Assembly (NCBI GenBank): GCA_964634885.1
Contig: CAZWLN010000058.1
Coordinates: 1 to 28,662 of the forward strand
Length of the DNA: 28,662 nt
Reading direction: 5' to 3'
DNA from: DAINRZ01 sp964634885
GTDB lineage: Bacteria > Bacteroidota > Ignavibacteria > Kapaibacteriales > UBA2268
A program made the position numbers and the translations under genes. The stretch's first letter is position 1. Each line of letters begins with the position of its first letter. The notes beneath the pieces are model-generated. The model saw nothing but the letters and a program-made list of their open reading frames with translations. It was not told the origin of the DNA and did no database searches. Shown here one piece after another: positions 1 through 7,272 of this stretch.

Positions 1-28
1 GCGCAGCGAGACCGGCGCAGCCAATGCT

Positions 29-63
29 GAATTACGAATTACGAATTACGAATTAAGAATTAC
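29..63. repeat. Heptamer tandem repeat (GAATTAC)x5
   Basis: Five consecutive 7-bp units starting at 29, 36, 43, 50 and 57. Four read GAATTAC and the fourth reads GAATTAA. The array lies outside any supported gene, 3' of the minus-strand exonuclease. Immediately before it, the heptamer GCGCAGC occurs at 1-7 and again at 15-21, so the repeated structure may extend beyond the left edge. Short 7-bp tandem arrays are known in intergenic DNA of several bacteria; no function is claimed here. Confidence 0.85.
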
Positions 64-165
64 AAATGTGAAGAGAAGCACGTCGTGCGTCTTAATAAAA
101 CAATTTGATTAAACTGCTTCATTACTATAATAATGTTACCCATGCTGAATTGCGAAGAGCCAATA

Positions 166-927
166 CTACGGGCACAAAAGCTTTTTCCATATCTCGAACA
201 GCTTCCAGGTCGTATCGACATCCCGCAGGCAGTACTCGGTAATCTCGGCAATCCGCCCCTCGTGGAAGAATTCACTCACTTTGGAGCCGTCGATGCCCTC
301 GGCTTTGGGGGACTGCAGGCCGAAAGCCCTGGCGTAGAAGTCGAAATTGTAACGTTTAGTGGCGCCGTAGGACGAAGGGCTGTAAAACGTCAACTCGTCT
401 ATCAGGTCCGTGTGGAGCTTATAATTGTACTTGGTGCCGGACATAAGGTCCCTCGACGGCCTGATGCCGAGGATGGCAGAACGGAGCATCAGGAATGGAG
501 CGTCGAAATTGCGTCCGTTAAAAGACAAAAGGTGCACATTCCTGTATTTGTAATTGCCCTCCTTGTCCCTTTTCTCGAAGATGCCCCAGAACTTCGACAG
601 CATCTCCTTCTCGGAACACAGAGTGCAGACGTCTCCCGTACTCAGTTCGATGTCCTTCGATTCGCCTTCCGGTATTGACGAATCGAATGAGAATGCCTTC
701 CTTGTCAGGATGCTGTACTCACCGTTTTCGACCTCTTTGACCATCTGCAGGCCGATGCAAACAACATGGGCGGTCAGAGGGGACAGAGCCATTTCTTTTT
801 TGGCCTGTTCCGCCTGCTCTTCAGTCTCTGTTCTGCGAAGCAGGTATTCCTGCTGCGATTCGGACAACGTATCCCAGCTTACGGGTATCGTTTCGATGTC
901 AAATGCCAGATAAAGTGTGTTGTGCAT
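166..927 (-). CDS. DEDD-family 3'-5' exonuclease (PolB-exonuclease-like)
   Basis: 253 residues. The product looks like a stand-alone 3'-5' exonuclease of the family related to the proofreading domain of B-family DNA polymerases (DNA_pol_B_exo2 type). The three exonuclease motifs are visible. Exo I is near the N-terminus (AFDIETIP, with the D and E metal ligands), Exo II is mid-protein (FNGRNFDAPFL), and Exo III near the C-terminus is YCLRDVD, giving the Tyr-x3-Asp form. There is no polymerase domain and no signal peptide, so it is a cytoplasmic nuclease, probably acting in DNA repair or turnover. The start is the ATG at 925-927. It is divergent from bamD, with about 140 bp of A/T-rich DNA between them. 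The family assignment is firm; the physiological substrate is not known. Confidence 0.85.
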   Translation of the reverse strand: MHNTLYLAFDIETIPVSWDTLSESQQEYLLRRTETEEQAEQAKKEMALSPLTAHVVCIGLQMVKEVENGEYSILTRKAFSFDSSIPEGESKDIELSTGDVCTLCSEKEMLSKFWGIFEKRDKEGNYKYRNVHLLSFNGRNFDAPFLMLRSAILGIRPSRDLMSGTKYNYKLHTDLIDELTFYSPSSYGATKRYNFDFYARAFGLQSPKAEGIDGSKVSEFFHEGRIAEITEYCLRDVDTTWKLFEIWKKLLCP

Positions 928-1010
928 ATTTTTCCTAAAAATCTTTCATTGAATATTTCGTTTATTCAAAAATATAATTTTAACATATATAATTAACTTA
1001 AATATATTGT

Positions 1011-1018
1011 TAAATTTG
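1011..1018 (+). promoter_or_regulatory. Bacteroidetes-type -7 element (TAAATTTG) before bamD
   Basis: TAAATTTG matches the Bacteroidetes sigma factor -7 consensus TAnnTTTG and sits 48 nt before the bamD start in very A/T-rich DNA. I see no convincing -33 TTG at the expected 17-23 bp distance, so this is a weak prediction. Similar elements precede several other genes in this window. Confidence 0.3.
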
Positions 1019-1066
1019 TTTTTAAAATAGGGAAATTTTTTTGAAATTGATTTTGAAACAGGAAGA

Positions 1067-1828
1067 ATGAAGATAACCCGGAATAGAATTGTTGTTTTGA
1101 CAGCCCTGCTATTAACTTCTTTTCTAATGGCTGCCTGCAGTTCCAGCGAGACAATTATCGTAAAAACTGCCGACGATTATTTTAACGCAGGCGTGAAAGC
1201 CCTTGAAAATGAAAATTGGTTGGACGCTACGAAATACTTTGAAGTAATCAAGTTCCAGTACCCGGCAAGCCAGTATGCCGACGACGCCCAGTATTACCTG
1301 GCTGAGGTAAACTTCAGGCGCTCGGAGTATCTCCTCGCGGCCTACAATTACTCTACCCTGAGAAGGGTCTATCCCAACAGCGACTTCAGGAAAGAATCCC
1401 TGTTCAAGACAGCGCTCTGCTATTTCAAAATGTCCCCTTCCTACGACAGGGACCAGGAGTACACCCGCAAAGCAATACAGACTTTTTCCGAATTCCAGTT
1501 GGTCTATCCTGACGATTCCCTCTACAATGCGGCGTCGAAGAACATTGCCGAACTCAGGAATAAACTGGCCCGGAAGAACTATTCCATTGCCGCTTTGTAC
1601 CGCACACTCGACAACATCGAGTCGGCGCTTGTCTATTACAATATTGTAATAGAGGAGTTCCCCGACAGCGAATACTTCGAACCTGCCTATTTCGGAAAGA
1701 TCGAAGCCCTGTCGATCATGAGAAAATATGAGTACCTGAGGGGCGTCGTTCAGTTGTACAAGCAGTTGTTCCCGACAAGCCAGAGACTAAGCCAGGTCAA
1801 AGAAATTGAAAATAGTTTGCCATACTAA
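1067..1828 (+). CDS. bamD: Outer membrane assembly lipoprotein BamD
   Basis: 253 residues. BamD is the essential lipoprotein partner of BamA in folding beta-barrels into the outer membrane. It acts on the periplasmic face of that membrane. The N-terminus is a lipoprotein signal: basic residues, a hydrophobic stretch, then LMAAC, with the lipidated Cys at about residue 24. The rest is tetratricopeptide-like: repeated A/Y/F-rich helices with the pattern DAxYYLAE, YPxSxY, FPDSEYFEPAYFGKIEAL. The length matches the family (about 240-280). The start is the ATG at 1067, shortly after AGGAAG. A barrel gene follows after 12 nt and is probably co-transcribed. Confident from the lipobox, TPR layout and length. 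Confidence 0.88.
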   Translation: MKITRNRIVVLTALLLTSFLMAACSSSETIIVKTADDYFNAGVKALENENWLDATKYFEVIKFQYPASQYADDAQYYLAEVNFRRSEYLLAAYNYSTLRRVYPNSDFRKESLFKTALCYFKMSPSYDRDQEYTRKAIQTFSEFQLVYPDDSLYNAASKNIAELRNKLARKNYSIAALYRTLDNIESALVYYNIVIEEFPDSEYFEPAYFGKIEALSIMRKYEYLRGVVQLYKQLFPTSQRLSQVKEIENSLPY

Positions 1829-1840
1829 TAAATAAAAAGT

Positions 1841-2491
1841 ATGAAAAAAATTGTTATCGCCTTTCTAATTGCAGTAACCATCAGCGGCGCACAAGCGCAG
1901 GAGGATTTCCATTACCGGAGTGCAGGGCCTTTCCTTGCTTTCAAAACCGGTGTCAACGGCGGCTACATCCCCACCGGAAGGAAAAACTCCGTAGCTTTCA
2001 ACGGTATGCCCGACCTGGGCTTTACCCTTTTCTATCCGCTCGGGGAGGAATCCGACCTCGGCCTGCTCGTTGACCTTGCCTACACTACCTATGCGTACGG
2101 CATTAAAGGCGTAGATGTCAATTATGATGAAGCCCTGAAGTATAATTATATTACACTGGGGCCCAGTATTCACTTCAACGGCTTCACTGCAGGACTGAAC
2201 TTCGGTATTCCCGTAGGCAACAATTTCGGCGATAAGCTCGATGTGGACAAGATGAATTTCATGGTCGAAGTCAGGCTTGGCTATTACTATCCTGTGTTGA
2301 ACGACGAAGACGGCACACTCAACGTGTTTGCACAGGCCGGCTATATGTTGACCGGCATTTACAAAAACTTTACCAAGGATGACCCGCTGCTTAAGATTGT
2401 TCCGCCTACCTATCCCGAACGGTTTACGGATAAATACAATCCAAGGGCAGTGTCATTGATGATCGGGCTGAACTACCTGCTCAATTTTTAA
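1841..2491 (+). CDS. Small outer membrane beta-barrel protein (PorT-like)
   Basis: 216 residues. The N-terminus is a Sec signal peptide with likely cleavage after the AQA at residues 17-19. The mature part alternates short hydrophobic/aromatic strands with polar loops (for example DLGLLVDLAYTTYAYG and FMVEVRLGYYYPV) and ends in a strand with a terminal Phe (SLMIGLNYLLNF). This is the typical C-terminal signal recognised by the Bam machinery. The predicted product is an 8-10-stranded outer-membrane barrel of the broad Bacteroidota outer-membrane beta-barrel group. It lies 12 nt after bamD and so is likely in the same transcript, consistent with an envelope role. The specific function is unknown. 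Confidence 0.75.
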   Translation: MKKIVIAFLIAVTISGAQAQEDFHYRSAGPFLAFKTGVNGGYIPTGRKNSVAFNGMPDLGFTLFYPLGEESDLGLLVDLAYTTYAYGIKGVDVNYDEALKYNYITLGPSIHFNGFTAGLNFGIPVGNNFGDKLDVDKMNFMVEVRLGYYYPVLNDEDGTLNVFAQAGYMLTGIYKNFTKDDPLLKIVPPTYPERFTDKYNPRAVSLMIGLNYLLNF

Positions 2492-2579
2492 GCTGTTTCC
2501 GCAATACCGGGGTAATACTAAGATAAAAGCGCTATCATGGTATATTCGGTGAAAATTATTTCAATTGGAAATAATTAGG

Positions 2580-2587
2580 TAATTTTG
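2580..2587 (+). promoter_or_regulatory. Bacteroidetes-type -7 element (TAATTTTG) before the DedA gene
   Basis: TAATTTTG fits TAnnTTTG and lies 109 nt upstream of the DedA-family start. A TTG occurs 12 bp upstream, closer than the usual 17-23 bp, so support is partial. The identical octamer recurs at 9496 and 27685, in each case upstream of a gene. Confidence 0.3.
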
Positions 2588-2696
2588 TTGTTTGTGATTA
2601 AATGTTTTGTTGAATTATATGTATTTTTTGAATTGCTGTAAAGCGCGGGCAAATGAGCCGGAGCTTTTGGCAAGGGTTGAAAAATGAAACGGAACT

Positions 2697-3350
2697 ATGG
2701 ACATAATAAATTTCTTTATTGATTTCATCCTTCACCTCGATGTTCATCTCAGCGAAATCATCAGGGATTACGGAACATGGACCTATGGTATATTGTTTGT
2801 TATTATCTTCTGTGAGACCGGTTTGGTCGTTACCCCGTTCCTTCCGGGCGACTCGCTCATCTTTGCAACCGGAGCCTTCTGCGCCAAAGGCGACCTCGAT
2901 CCCTTCCTCGTCTTCGGGTTGCTGGCAGTGGCAGCTGTGCTGGGCGACGCCGTTAACTATTCCATTGGGAAGAAGATCGGCGGCAAAGCTTTTTCCGGCA
3001 CCATTCGCTTCCTGAAACAGGAGCACCTGCAAAAAACGCATTCTTTTTACGAAAAGCACGGCGGTAAAACGATAATCATCGCCCGTTTCATCCCCATCAT
3101 CAGGACTTTCGCACCCTTCGTTGCAGGTGTCGGCACGATGACATACGGCCGTTTCTTCAGCTACAACGTATTCGGCGGCCTGGGCTGGGTTGCGCTATTC
3201 CTCTGTACCGGTTACTGGTTTGCAGACCTGCCTTTCATCAAAAACAACTTCAGCCTTGTAATCATCGCAATCATTGTCATCTCAGTCCTGCCTGCGGTCA
3301 TCGAGTTCTTCAGGAACAGGAAGCCGAAAGCAGAAGCAGGAGTGAAATAA
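2697..3350 (+). CDS. DedA/SNARE-associated family inner-membrane protein
   Basis: 217 residues and polytopic. DedA proteins are inner-membrane transporters or scramblases; members have been linked to flipping of polyprenyl-phosphate or phosphatidylethanolamine and to membrane-potential homeostasis. Visible family marks are Glu40 in the re-entrant segment FCETGLVVTPFLPGDS (residues 38-53), GDAVNY near residues 83-88, and the Arg-containing motif ARFIPIIRTFAPFVAG (residues 129-144, Arg130 and Arg136). Hydrophobic helices follow at about 155-175 and 184-203, before a basic tail. The start is the ATG at 2697; a nearby ATG at 2684 is out of frame. It is a monocistronic gene with about 200 bp upstream and a long gap downstream. 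The family call is secure; the substrate is not inferable. Confidence 0.88.
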   Translation: MDIINFFIDFILHLDVHLSEIIRDYGTWTYGILFVIIFCETGLVVTPFLPGDSLIFATGAFCAKGDLDPFLVFGLLAVAAVLGDAVNYSIGKKIGGKAFSGTIRFLKQEHLQKTHSFYEKHGGKTIIIARFIPIIRTFAPFVAGVGTMTYGRFFSYNVFGGLGWVALFLCTGYWFADLPFIKNNFSLVIIAIIVISVLPAVIEFFRNRKPKAEAGVK

Positions 3351-3765
3351 CCCTATCGGGGCTGTTTTCGTTGCAATTAAATAACAGGAATTACAGGAGA
3401 TTCATAAATTAATATATTCTTTTATTCTGTACCTTTCCGTGTCAGAAGTAAAATGTGTGGAGAATGATTTGATTAATTCATTTCCATTGCCACGGCTCAC
3501 TGCTTATTCTTTCAGAAGGTAAAAGCAAAAGGAAGACAGAACCGCGCAATCTTGAAAGGCAGAAGCTTGCGGAAGTGGGAAAGCCGGTAGGTATAGCCCA
3601 TCAAATAATATTTCTTTCATACTTCAAAATTTTAAAAAATAATTCCACAGACAATCCCGTCAATTGGTTTTTAACATTTTTTTTTAATTATTTATTGCTG
3701 CTTTGCGGCAGAATAAGCACCTTTTTCAATTGTTGTAAGTATTCATTTATAGGATAGGGTTTGTT
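3351..3765. other. Gene-free stretch of about 415 bp
   Basis: No credible gene lies here. The only ORF, 60 codons at 3575-3757 on the plus strand, has poor composition (poly-Phe, poly-Asn) and no recognisable features. Between about 3480 and 3605 the DNA is noticeably richer in G and purines than the A/T-rich flanks and could encode a structured RNA or the remnant of a gene. I could not match it to a known riboswitch, 6S, SRP, tmRNA or RNase P core. The last 150 bp is A/T-rich leader for the PorV-like gene. Confidence 0.4.
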
Positions 3766-5025
3766 ATGTCAAAAGCTTTTGTGAAAAGAATGGTTCTTGC
3801 CCTTCTGCCTGCCATTGTCTTCTTCGCTGTCCCGACGGATCTCATTACTCAAACTTCAACAGCAGCACCTTTCCTGCTTTTTTCACCCTCCGCCGTTTCT
3901 CAGGGCATGGGGCAGACAGGTGTGGCGCTGAACAACAACGATGCTTTTTCATCATGGAATAACCCGGCGAACACCGGCCTGAACGCCATGAATACCAATG
4001 TTCTCATCGGGATATACCCATCAGGGAAGAAACTGTATCCTTCGATAGCGGAAGATATTGCTTTCAGCAACTATGCACTGAACCTCGGTTACAACTTTGG
4101 TAAAGACGGGGAAGGGCTGCCCCTGAGCGTAGGTGTGTCATATATGTACCAATATATGAACCTCGGACAGTTCAAAAAGTCCAATGGAGACGGTACATCA
4201 TCGGGGCTCTATGAAAGCGATGAATCGGCCAACTGCATCACAATCGGTGCTGCCCTCGACTATTGGGTAAAGATCGGTTTGGGCATAACTTACAAGAGTG
4301 TTAATTCATATACGGGAATAGTATCGTCCAACATTGTTTCAGACAAAGGCGACAGAGGTTCAGCCGACGCCGTCGATATCGGACTATTGGCAATTGCCCC
4401 ATTATTGAAAGAAGAAAAGATTGCCGGTGATTTTTCGATGAATCTTAACGCTTCGCTTGGACTGTCCCTGTCCAATTTCGGCAGTAAAATGGAATATGAT
4501 GTTTTAAAGTATAAAGACTTCCTGCCAAGGTCCTCGTCCTTCGGCTATGGCATCTCGGCGGAACTGCTTTGCGACATTATGGATAAAAAATACAGCCTGT
4601 TTAAAATTGACTGGACAGCAGAAACACAGGATGTTTTAATCAGGGCAGAAGAATTCGGCAGACACTATGAAAACGCTTTCAGCGACCTTAACTTCGTAGA
4701 GAATGTCATTCTGCTCAATAATCCCAATAAAGAGTATGTAAAATACGGCGCAAGGCTGTCCCTGTTCGAAACCTTCCATTTGATGACAGGCAATACTTCT
4801 TCGCCGGAATCGCACTTCAATGAAACCGGTGGTTTCGGCTTTGAACTGGGCGGCCTGTTGAAACTGTGTGCATCGCTAACCGGCAGCGACGCCCTGGAGT
4901 ACATTTCCGGCCATTGTTTCGTCGGATATTACAATGCTCATTCGGACATCCAGACCAGTGGGTCCGGCATGTTCGATTCCAATTGCCATAATGTTATTAT
5001 CTCTCTGCGCGATATTACACTCTGA
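3766..5025 (+). CDS. PorV/UPF0164-like outer membrane barrel protein
   Basis: 419 residues. There is an N-terminal signal peptide (basic residues, then a hydrophobic run through about residue 25). Just after it comes the hallmark of PorV/PorQ and UPF0164-type barrels: FLLFSPSAVSQGMGQTGVAL and SSWNNPANTG at about residues 37-70. The remainder is FadL-like barrel: NYALNLGYNFG, LPLSVGVSYMYQYM, KIGLGITYKSV, LNASLGLSLSNFGS. In type IX secretion systems PorV shuttles and holds substrates at the outer membrane, but many family members act elsewhere, and no other Por genes are adjacent. The start is the ATG at 3766, preceded by a purine-rich AGGATAGGG. It is followed by a strong terminator and appears to be a single-gene unit. 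Confidence 0.75.
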   Translation: MSKAFVKRMVLALLPAIVFFAVPTDLITQTSTAAPFLLFSPSAVSQGMGQTGVALNNNDAFSSWNNPANTGLNAMNTNVLIGIYPSGKKLYPSIAEDIAFSNYALNLGYNFGKDGEGLPLSVGVSYMYQYMNLGQFKKSNGDGTSSGLYESDESANCITIGAALDYWVKIGLGITYKSVNSYTGIVSSNIVSDKGDRGSADAVDIGLLAIAPLLKEEKIAGDFSMNLNASLGLSLSNFGSKMEYDVLKYKDFLPRSSSFGYGISAELLCDIMDKKYSLFKIDWTAETQDVLIRAEEFGRHYENAFSDLNFVENVILLNNPNKEYVKYGARLSLFETFHLMTGNTSSPESHFNETGGFGFELGGLLKLCASLTGSDALEYISGHCFVGYYNAHSDIQTSGSGMFDSNCHNVIISLRDITL

Positions 5026-5100
5026 GAGTGATTCACAAGAAAAATTTATAATAAAAATAATCTTGCCGATAATAATTATAAGGCAAGGGAAATATGGAAT

Positions 5101-5142
5101 GATCATCCGACGGCTTACTGAGTCGCCGGATGATCTTTTTTT
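5101..5142 (+). terminator. Rho-independent terminator after the PorV-like gene
   Basis: A 14-bp stem (5101-5114 with 5122-5135) starts GATCATCCG and closes on a 7-nt loop. It has one A-C mismatch and one G-T wobble, and is followed directly by seven T residues (5136-5142). It lies 75 nt after the PorV-like stop codon. Confidence 0.9.
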
Positions 5143-5181
5143 GGTGCGCCCGTAACAATTGCCGGCTTCGATAATCTTTCT

Positions 5182-5212
5182 TTTGATTAAGACCGGGAAT
5201 TTTCTATTTTTA
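5182..5212 (+). promoter_or_regulatory. Bacteroidetes-type promoter for the acetate transporter
   Basis: A TTTG at 5182-5185 (-33) and TATTTTTA at 5205-5212 (-7) are separated by 19 bp. This fits TTTG-N17-23-TAnnTTTG except for the last base (A for G). It starts 40 bp after the preceding terminator. It predicts a leader of about 150 nt before the ATG at 5367, long enough to carry regulatory structure (for example a CCGG-CAAAA-CCGG hairpin near 5225-5237). Confidence 0.45.
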
Positions 5213-5366
5213 TATGTTACTGAACCGGCAAAACCGGAAACGATTGTCCGTTCTTTGCATTGCCCGCAGCGCCGTCCCATTACTGCTTTCACAGGCCGTT
5301 CAGGCGCTCATTACCGATTCACCATACAAAGGCAGTCATCATTTGTTACATAGAGGGTATAAGACA

Positions 5367-5957
5367 ATGGAAATTCAAGACAAGTTATCAATCAACGACA
5401 CAACCGCCAATCCGGCGCCCCTGGGCCTTTTGGGATTCGGCATGACAACCATTCTGCTTAACATTCACAACGCCGGCATCATCCCGCTCGACAGCATGAT
5501 ACTGGCAATGGGTATATTCTACGGAGGACTGGCCCAGGTCATCGCGGGTATATTGGAATGGAAAAAGAACAACACATTCGGAGCTACGGCGTTTACTTCT
5601 TACGGCATGTTCTGGCTTACGCTTGTAGCGCTGCTGCTATTGCCCCGGTTAGGCCTTGCAGAACCTTCATCCACGCTGGCGATGGGCTTCTACCTGCTCA
5701 TGTGGGGCATTTTTACTTTTGTCATGTTCATCGGTACACTGAAGATCAACAGGGCGCTGCAGGTGGTTTTCCTGTCCCTGGCTGTGCTGTTCTTCCTGCT
5801 TGCCATACGCGATTTTGCCGCCAGCGAAGTTGTCGGTAGAATTGCCGGCTGGGAAGGTATCCTCTGCGGCCTGAGCGCTGTCTATGCCGCTCTTGCCCAG
5901 GTACTGAACGAAGTTTACGGCAGGACAGTACTTCCCATCTGCCCCGTAAAGAAATAG
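5367..5957 (+). CDS. Acetate uptake transporter, GPR1/FUN34/YaaH family
   Basis: 196 residues. The protein is an inner-membrane acetate/succinate-proton symporter or channel of the SatP (YaaH) type. The family signature NPAPLGLLGFGMTTILLN is at residues 14-31, where Asn-Pro-Ala-Pro-Leu-Gly opens helix 1. Five further hydrophobic helices follow, with conserved GGLAQVIAGILEW and FGATAFTSYGMFW. The length matches SatP (about 190). The reading frame is open back to an ATG at 5214, but I chose 5367. The family signature then begins close to the N-terminus, an AGAGGG site precedes it by 9 nt, and the predicted promoter start lies near 5219. It is flanked by its own promoter and the preceding terminator. 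Confidence 0.9.
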   Translation: MEIQDKLSINDTTANPAPLGLLGFGMTTILLNIHNAGIIPLDSMILAMGIFYGGLAQVIAGILEWKKNNTFGATAFTSYGMFWLTLVALLLLPRLGLAEPSSTLAMGFYLLMWGIFTFVMFIGTLKINRALQVVFLSLAVLFFLLAIRDFAASEVVGRIAGWEGILCGLSAVYAALAQVLNEVYGRTVLPICPVKK

Positions 5958-5993
5958 TAAAAAAATTGCATTGTGGTAAAGCCGAATCCGGAA

Positions 5994-6149
5994 ATGGCTG
6001 ACGAACGGTATAATCTCAGGCAATCCTCTGAGGCAGGCCCGGTACAATGGGCCTGCCCACAGGCCGCCGTCAGGCAGAAAACGGACGACGCGCCGGCACA
6101 TCAGGAAGAAATCATCGAAAATAGTTTTTCCATAGTGAGCTACAAGTAA
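5994..6149 (+). CDS. Possible 51-residue small protein downstream of the acetate transporter
   Basis: 51 codons, starting MADERYNLRQSSEAG and ending SFSIVSYK. It begins 36 nt after the transporter stop, in the same frame, beyond a TAG-TAA double stop. Codon composition (frequent AGG, GAC, GCC, CAG) resembles the neighbouring genes, and base composition drops sharply to A/T right after its stop codon. Both points favour coding. Against this, it has no recognisable domain, no strong ribosome binding site (only CCGGA), and it contains a perfect 8-bp hairpin at 6033-6056. It could instead be a structured RNA. A GTG at 5973 is an alternative start. Confidence 0.3.
   Translation: MADERYNLRQSSEAGPVQWACPQAAVRQKTDDAPAHQEEIIENSFSIVSYK
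6033..6056. other. GC-rich hairpin (8-bp perfect stem)
   Basis: GCAGGCCC at 6033-6040 pairs perfectly with GGGCCTGC at 6049-6056 across an 8-nt loop. A competing hairpin, GCCTG/CAGGC (6051-6055 with 6060-6064), overlaps it, so the two are mutually exclusive. No T-run follows, so it is not a simple terminator. A second, A/T-rich hairpin (ACAAGTAA/TTACTTGT, 6142-6162) follows just before the receiver array. Confidence 0.45.
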
Positions 6150-6225
6150 TATTTTTACTTGTTTAAGCTGTAACAAATTACTATAATTGCATTTTACAAA
6201 TTATTTCAAATTAAATATAAAAATT

Positions 6226-6687
6226 ATGAGTGAAATAAATGATATAACACAAAATCCACAGTTTGCAGAGCTGGAAAAACTTAAGAGAAAACAAGTATTT
6301 AACATCCTGGTCATCGACGATGATAAAATAATATTAGAACTATTCAGAAGGTATCTCGAATCGTGGGGTTTTAACGTCCTTACAGCCCAGGATCCGTATC
6401 AGGGTGTTTCGCTTGCCGTCTCATCCAACCCCGTTCTCATATTGCTGGACGTTTACCTTCCGGAAATGAGCGGGGACAAAATTCTGAAACTGCTGAAAAG
6501 CATAGACATTACCTCCAGGATACCGGTCATCATCGTTTCAGGCAACCTGAGCCTCGACCTTTTAAACTCTACATACAAGGAAGGTGCAACGGGATTCCTG
6601 TCAAAACCGTTCACGAAAGAGGACCTTTACAATAATGTTATCTCTGCAATCAATCCCCAGGCAGCAAAGAATAGTGCAAATACTTAA
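6226..6687 (+). CDS. Stand-alone receiver protein A1 (CheY-like response regulator)
   Basis: 153 residues consisting of an approximately 24-residue leader and one receiver domain, with no output domain. All phosphorylation residues are present: acidic Asp31-33 (VIDDDK), phospho-acceptor Asp75 (ILLDVYLPE), Ser105 in IIVSGN at the Thr/Ser switch position, and Lys127 in GFLSKPF. The aromatic switch position is Phe124. It is the first of three A-type receivers, which share LESWGF, VSGN, LLNS and GFLSKPFTKEDL. The start is the ATG at 6226 after an A/T-rich leader; an upstream TTG at 6187 is in frame but poor. Partner B1 starts 16 nt downstream. It probably signals through protein contacts. No kinase is nearby. 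Confidence 0.88.
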   Translation: MSEINDITQNPQFAELEKLKRKQVFNILVIDDDKIILELFRRYLESWGFNVLTAQDPYQGVSLAVSSNPVLILLDVYLPEMSGDKILKLLKSIDITSRIPVIIVSGNLSLDLLNSTYKEGATGFLSKPFTKEDLYNNVISAINPQAAKNSANT

Positions 6688-6703
6688 TCATAAATGATTG
6701 GCT

Positions 6704-7174
6704 ATGGAACAGGAAAAAAATCTATCTAACATTGAAATTGAGTTGTTGCTCAAATCAATGAGTCTTGACAAGCAAAGCTTTCAGAACAAAGTCATCCTGC
6801 TCATCGACGACGACAAATGGATCCACCGGGTGGTGTCGCACTACCTTTCGAATTGGGGATTCCATCCTATCTCTGCATTCGATCCGGTAGAAGGCGTCGC
6901 CATGGCAATCAAGGAAAGGCCGAGGCTTATCCTCCTCGACATTGTAATGCCCGACATTAAAGGGGATGTCCTGTTGAAATTGTTGAAAAAGATTGACCTT
7001 ACTTCCAATATCCCGATCATCATACTCTCCGGCAACCTGAACATAGAATTGCTGGGCGCTACGTATAAAGACGGAGCAATGGGCTTCATCAGCAAACCCA
7101 TAAAGGAAGTGATCCTGCTTAAGAAAATTAAAGAAGTGCTAATGCCTGCCGATTTAATAGATTTTAGGATGTGA
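6704..7174 (+). CDS. Stand-alone receiver protein B1 (CheY-like response regulator)
   Basis: 156 residues: a short N-terminal segment containing NLSNIEIELLL, then one receiver domain. Active-site residues are the acidic run at 35-37 (LIDDDKWIHRV), acceptor Asp79 (LLDIVMPD), Ser109 (IILSGNLN) and Lys131 (GFISKPI). B-type members differ consistently from A-type. They have DDDKWIHR in place of the DDDKM/I pattern, SAFDP after the second strand, SGNLN, ELLGATYKDGA, and no PFTKEDL after the lysine. I place the start at the ATG 6704 rather than the TTG at 6698. It lies 16 nt after A1, in the same transcript, and is followed by a hairpin at 7178-7200. The role is unknown; phosphorylation competence is inferred from intact residues. 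Confidence 0.88.
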   Translation: MEQEKNLSNIEIELLLKSMSLDKQSFQNKVILLIDDDKWIHRVVSHYLSNWGFHPISAFDPVEGVAMAIKERPRLILLDIVMPDIKGDVLLKLLKKIDLTSNIPIIILSGNLNIELLGATYKDGAMGFISKPIKEVILLKKIKEVLMPADLIDFRM

Positions 7175-7177
7175 TAG

Positions 7178-7200
7178 ATAATTGCCCTGAAGGCAATTAT
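7178..7200 (+). terminator. Perfect 9-bp hairpin after receiver pair 1
   Basis: ATAATTGCC (7178-7186) and GGCAATTAT (7192-7200) form a perfect inverted repeat with a 5-nt loop, 3 nt after the B1 stop. Only two T residues follow, so it is at best a weak terminator. It may instead be an operator or an mRNA-stabilising structure separating pair 1 from pair 2. Confidence 0.4.
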
Positions 7201-7272
7201 TTGGGAATGGTATGAAGTTGATTTTTCAAGGCATTGTGAATAAGTAGGATTTAAGAATAATAACGGCATGGA

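Noticed and set aside
133..678. Long plus-strand ORF opposite the exonuclease gene
   Set aside because: Antisense shadow; the minus-strand frame has all three exonuclease motifs.
3575..3757. 60-codon plus-strand ORF before the PorV-like gene
   Set aside because: Composition (Phe/Asn/Leu runs from A/T-rich DNA), no ribosome site and no recognisable feature; looks like chance opening of A/T-rich leader DNA.
5214..5366. Upstream in-frame extension of the acetate transporter (extra 51 residues)
   Set aside because: The extension begins at the predicted transcript start, would put 51 basic residues before a family signature that normally lies near the N-terminus, and a better ribosome site precedes the ATG at 5367.
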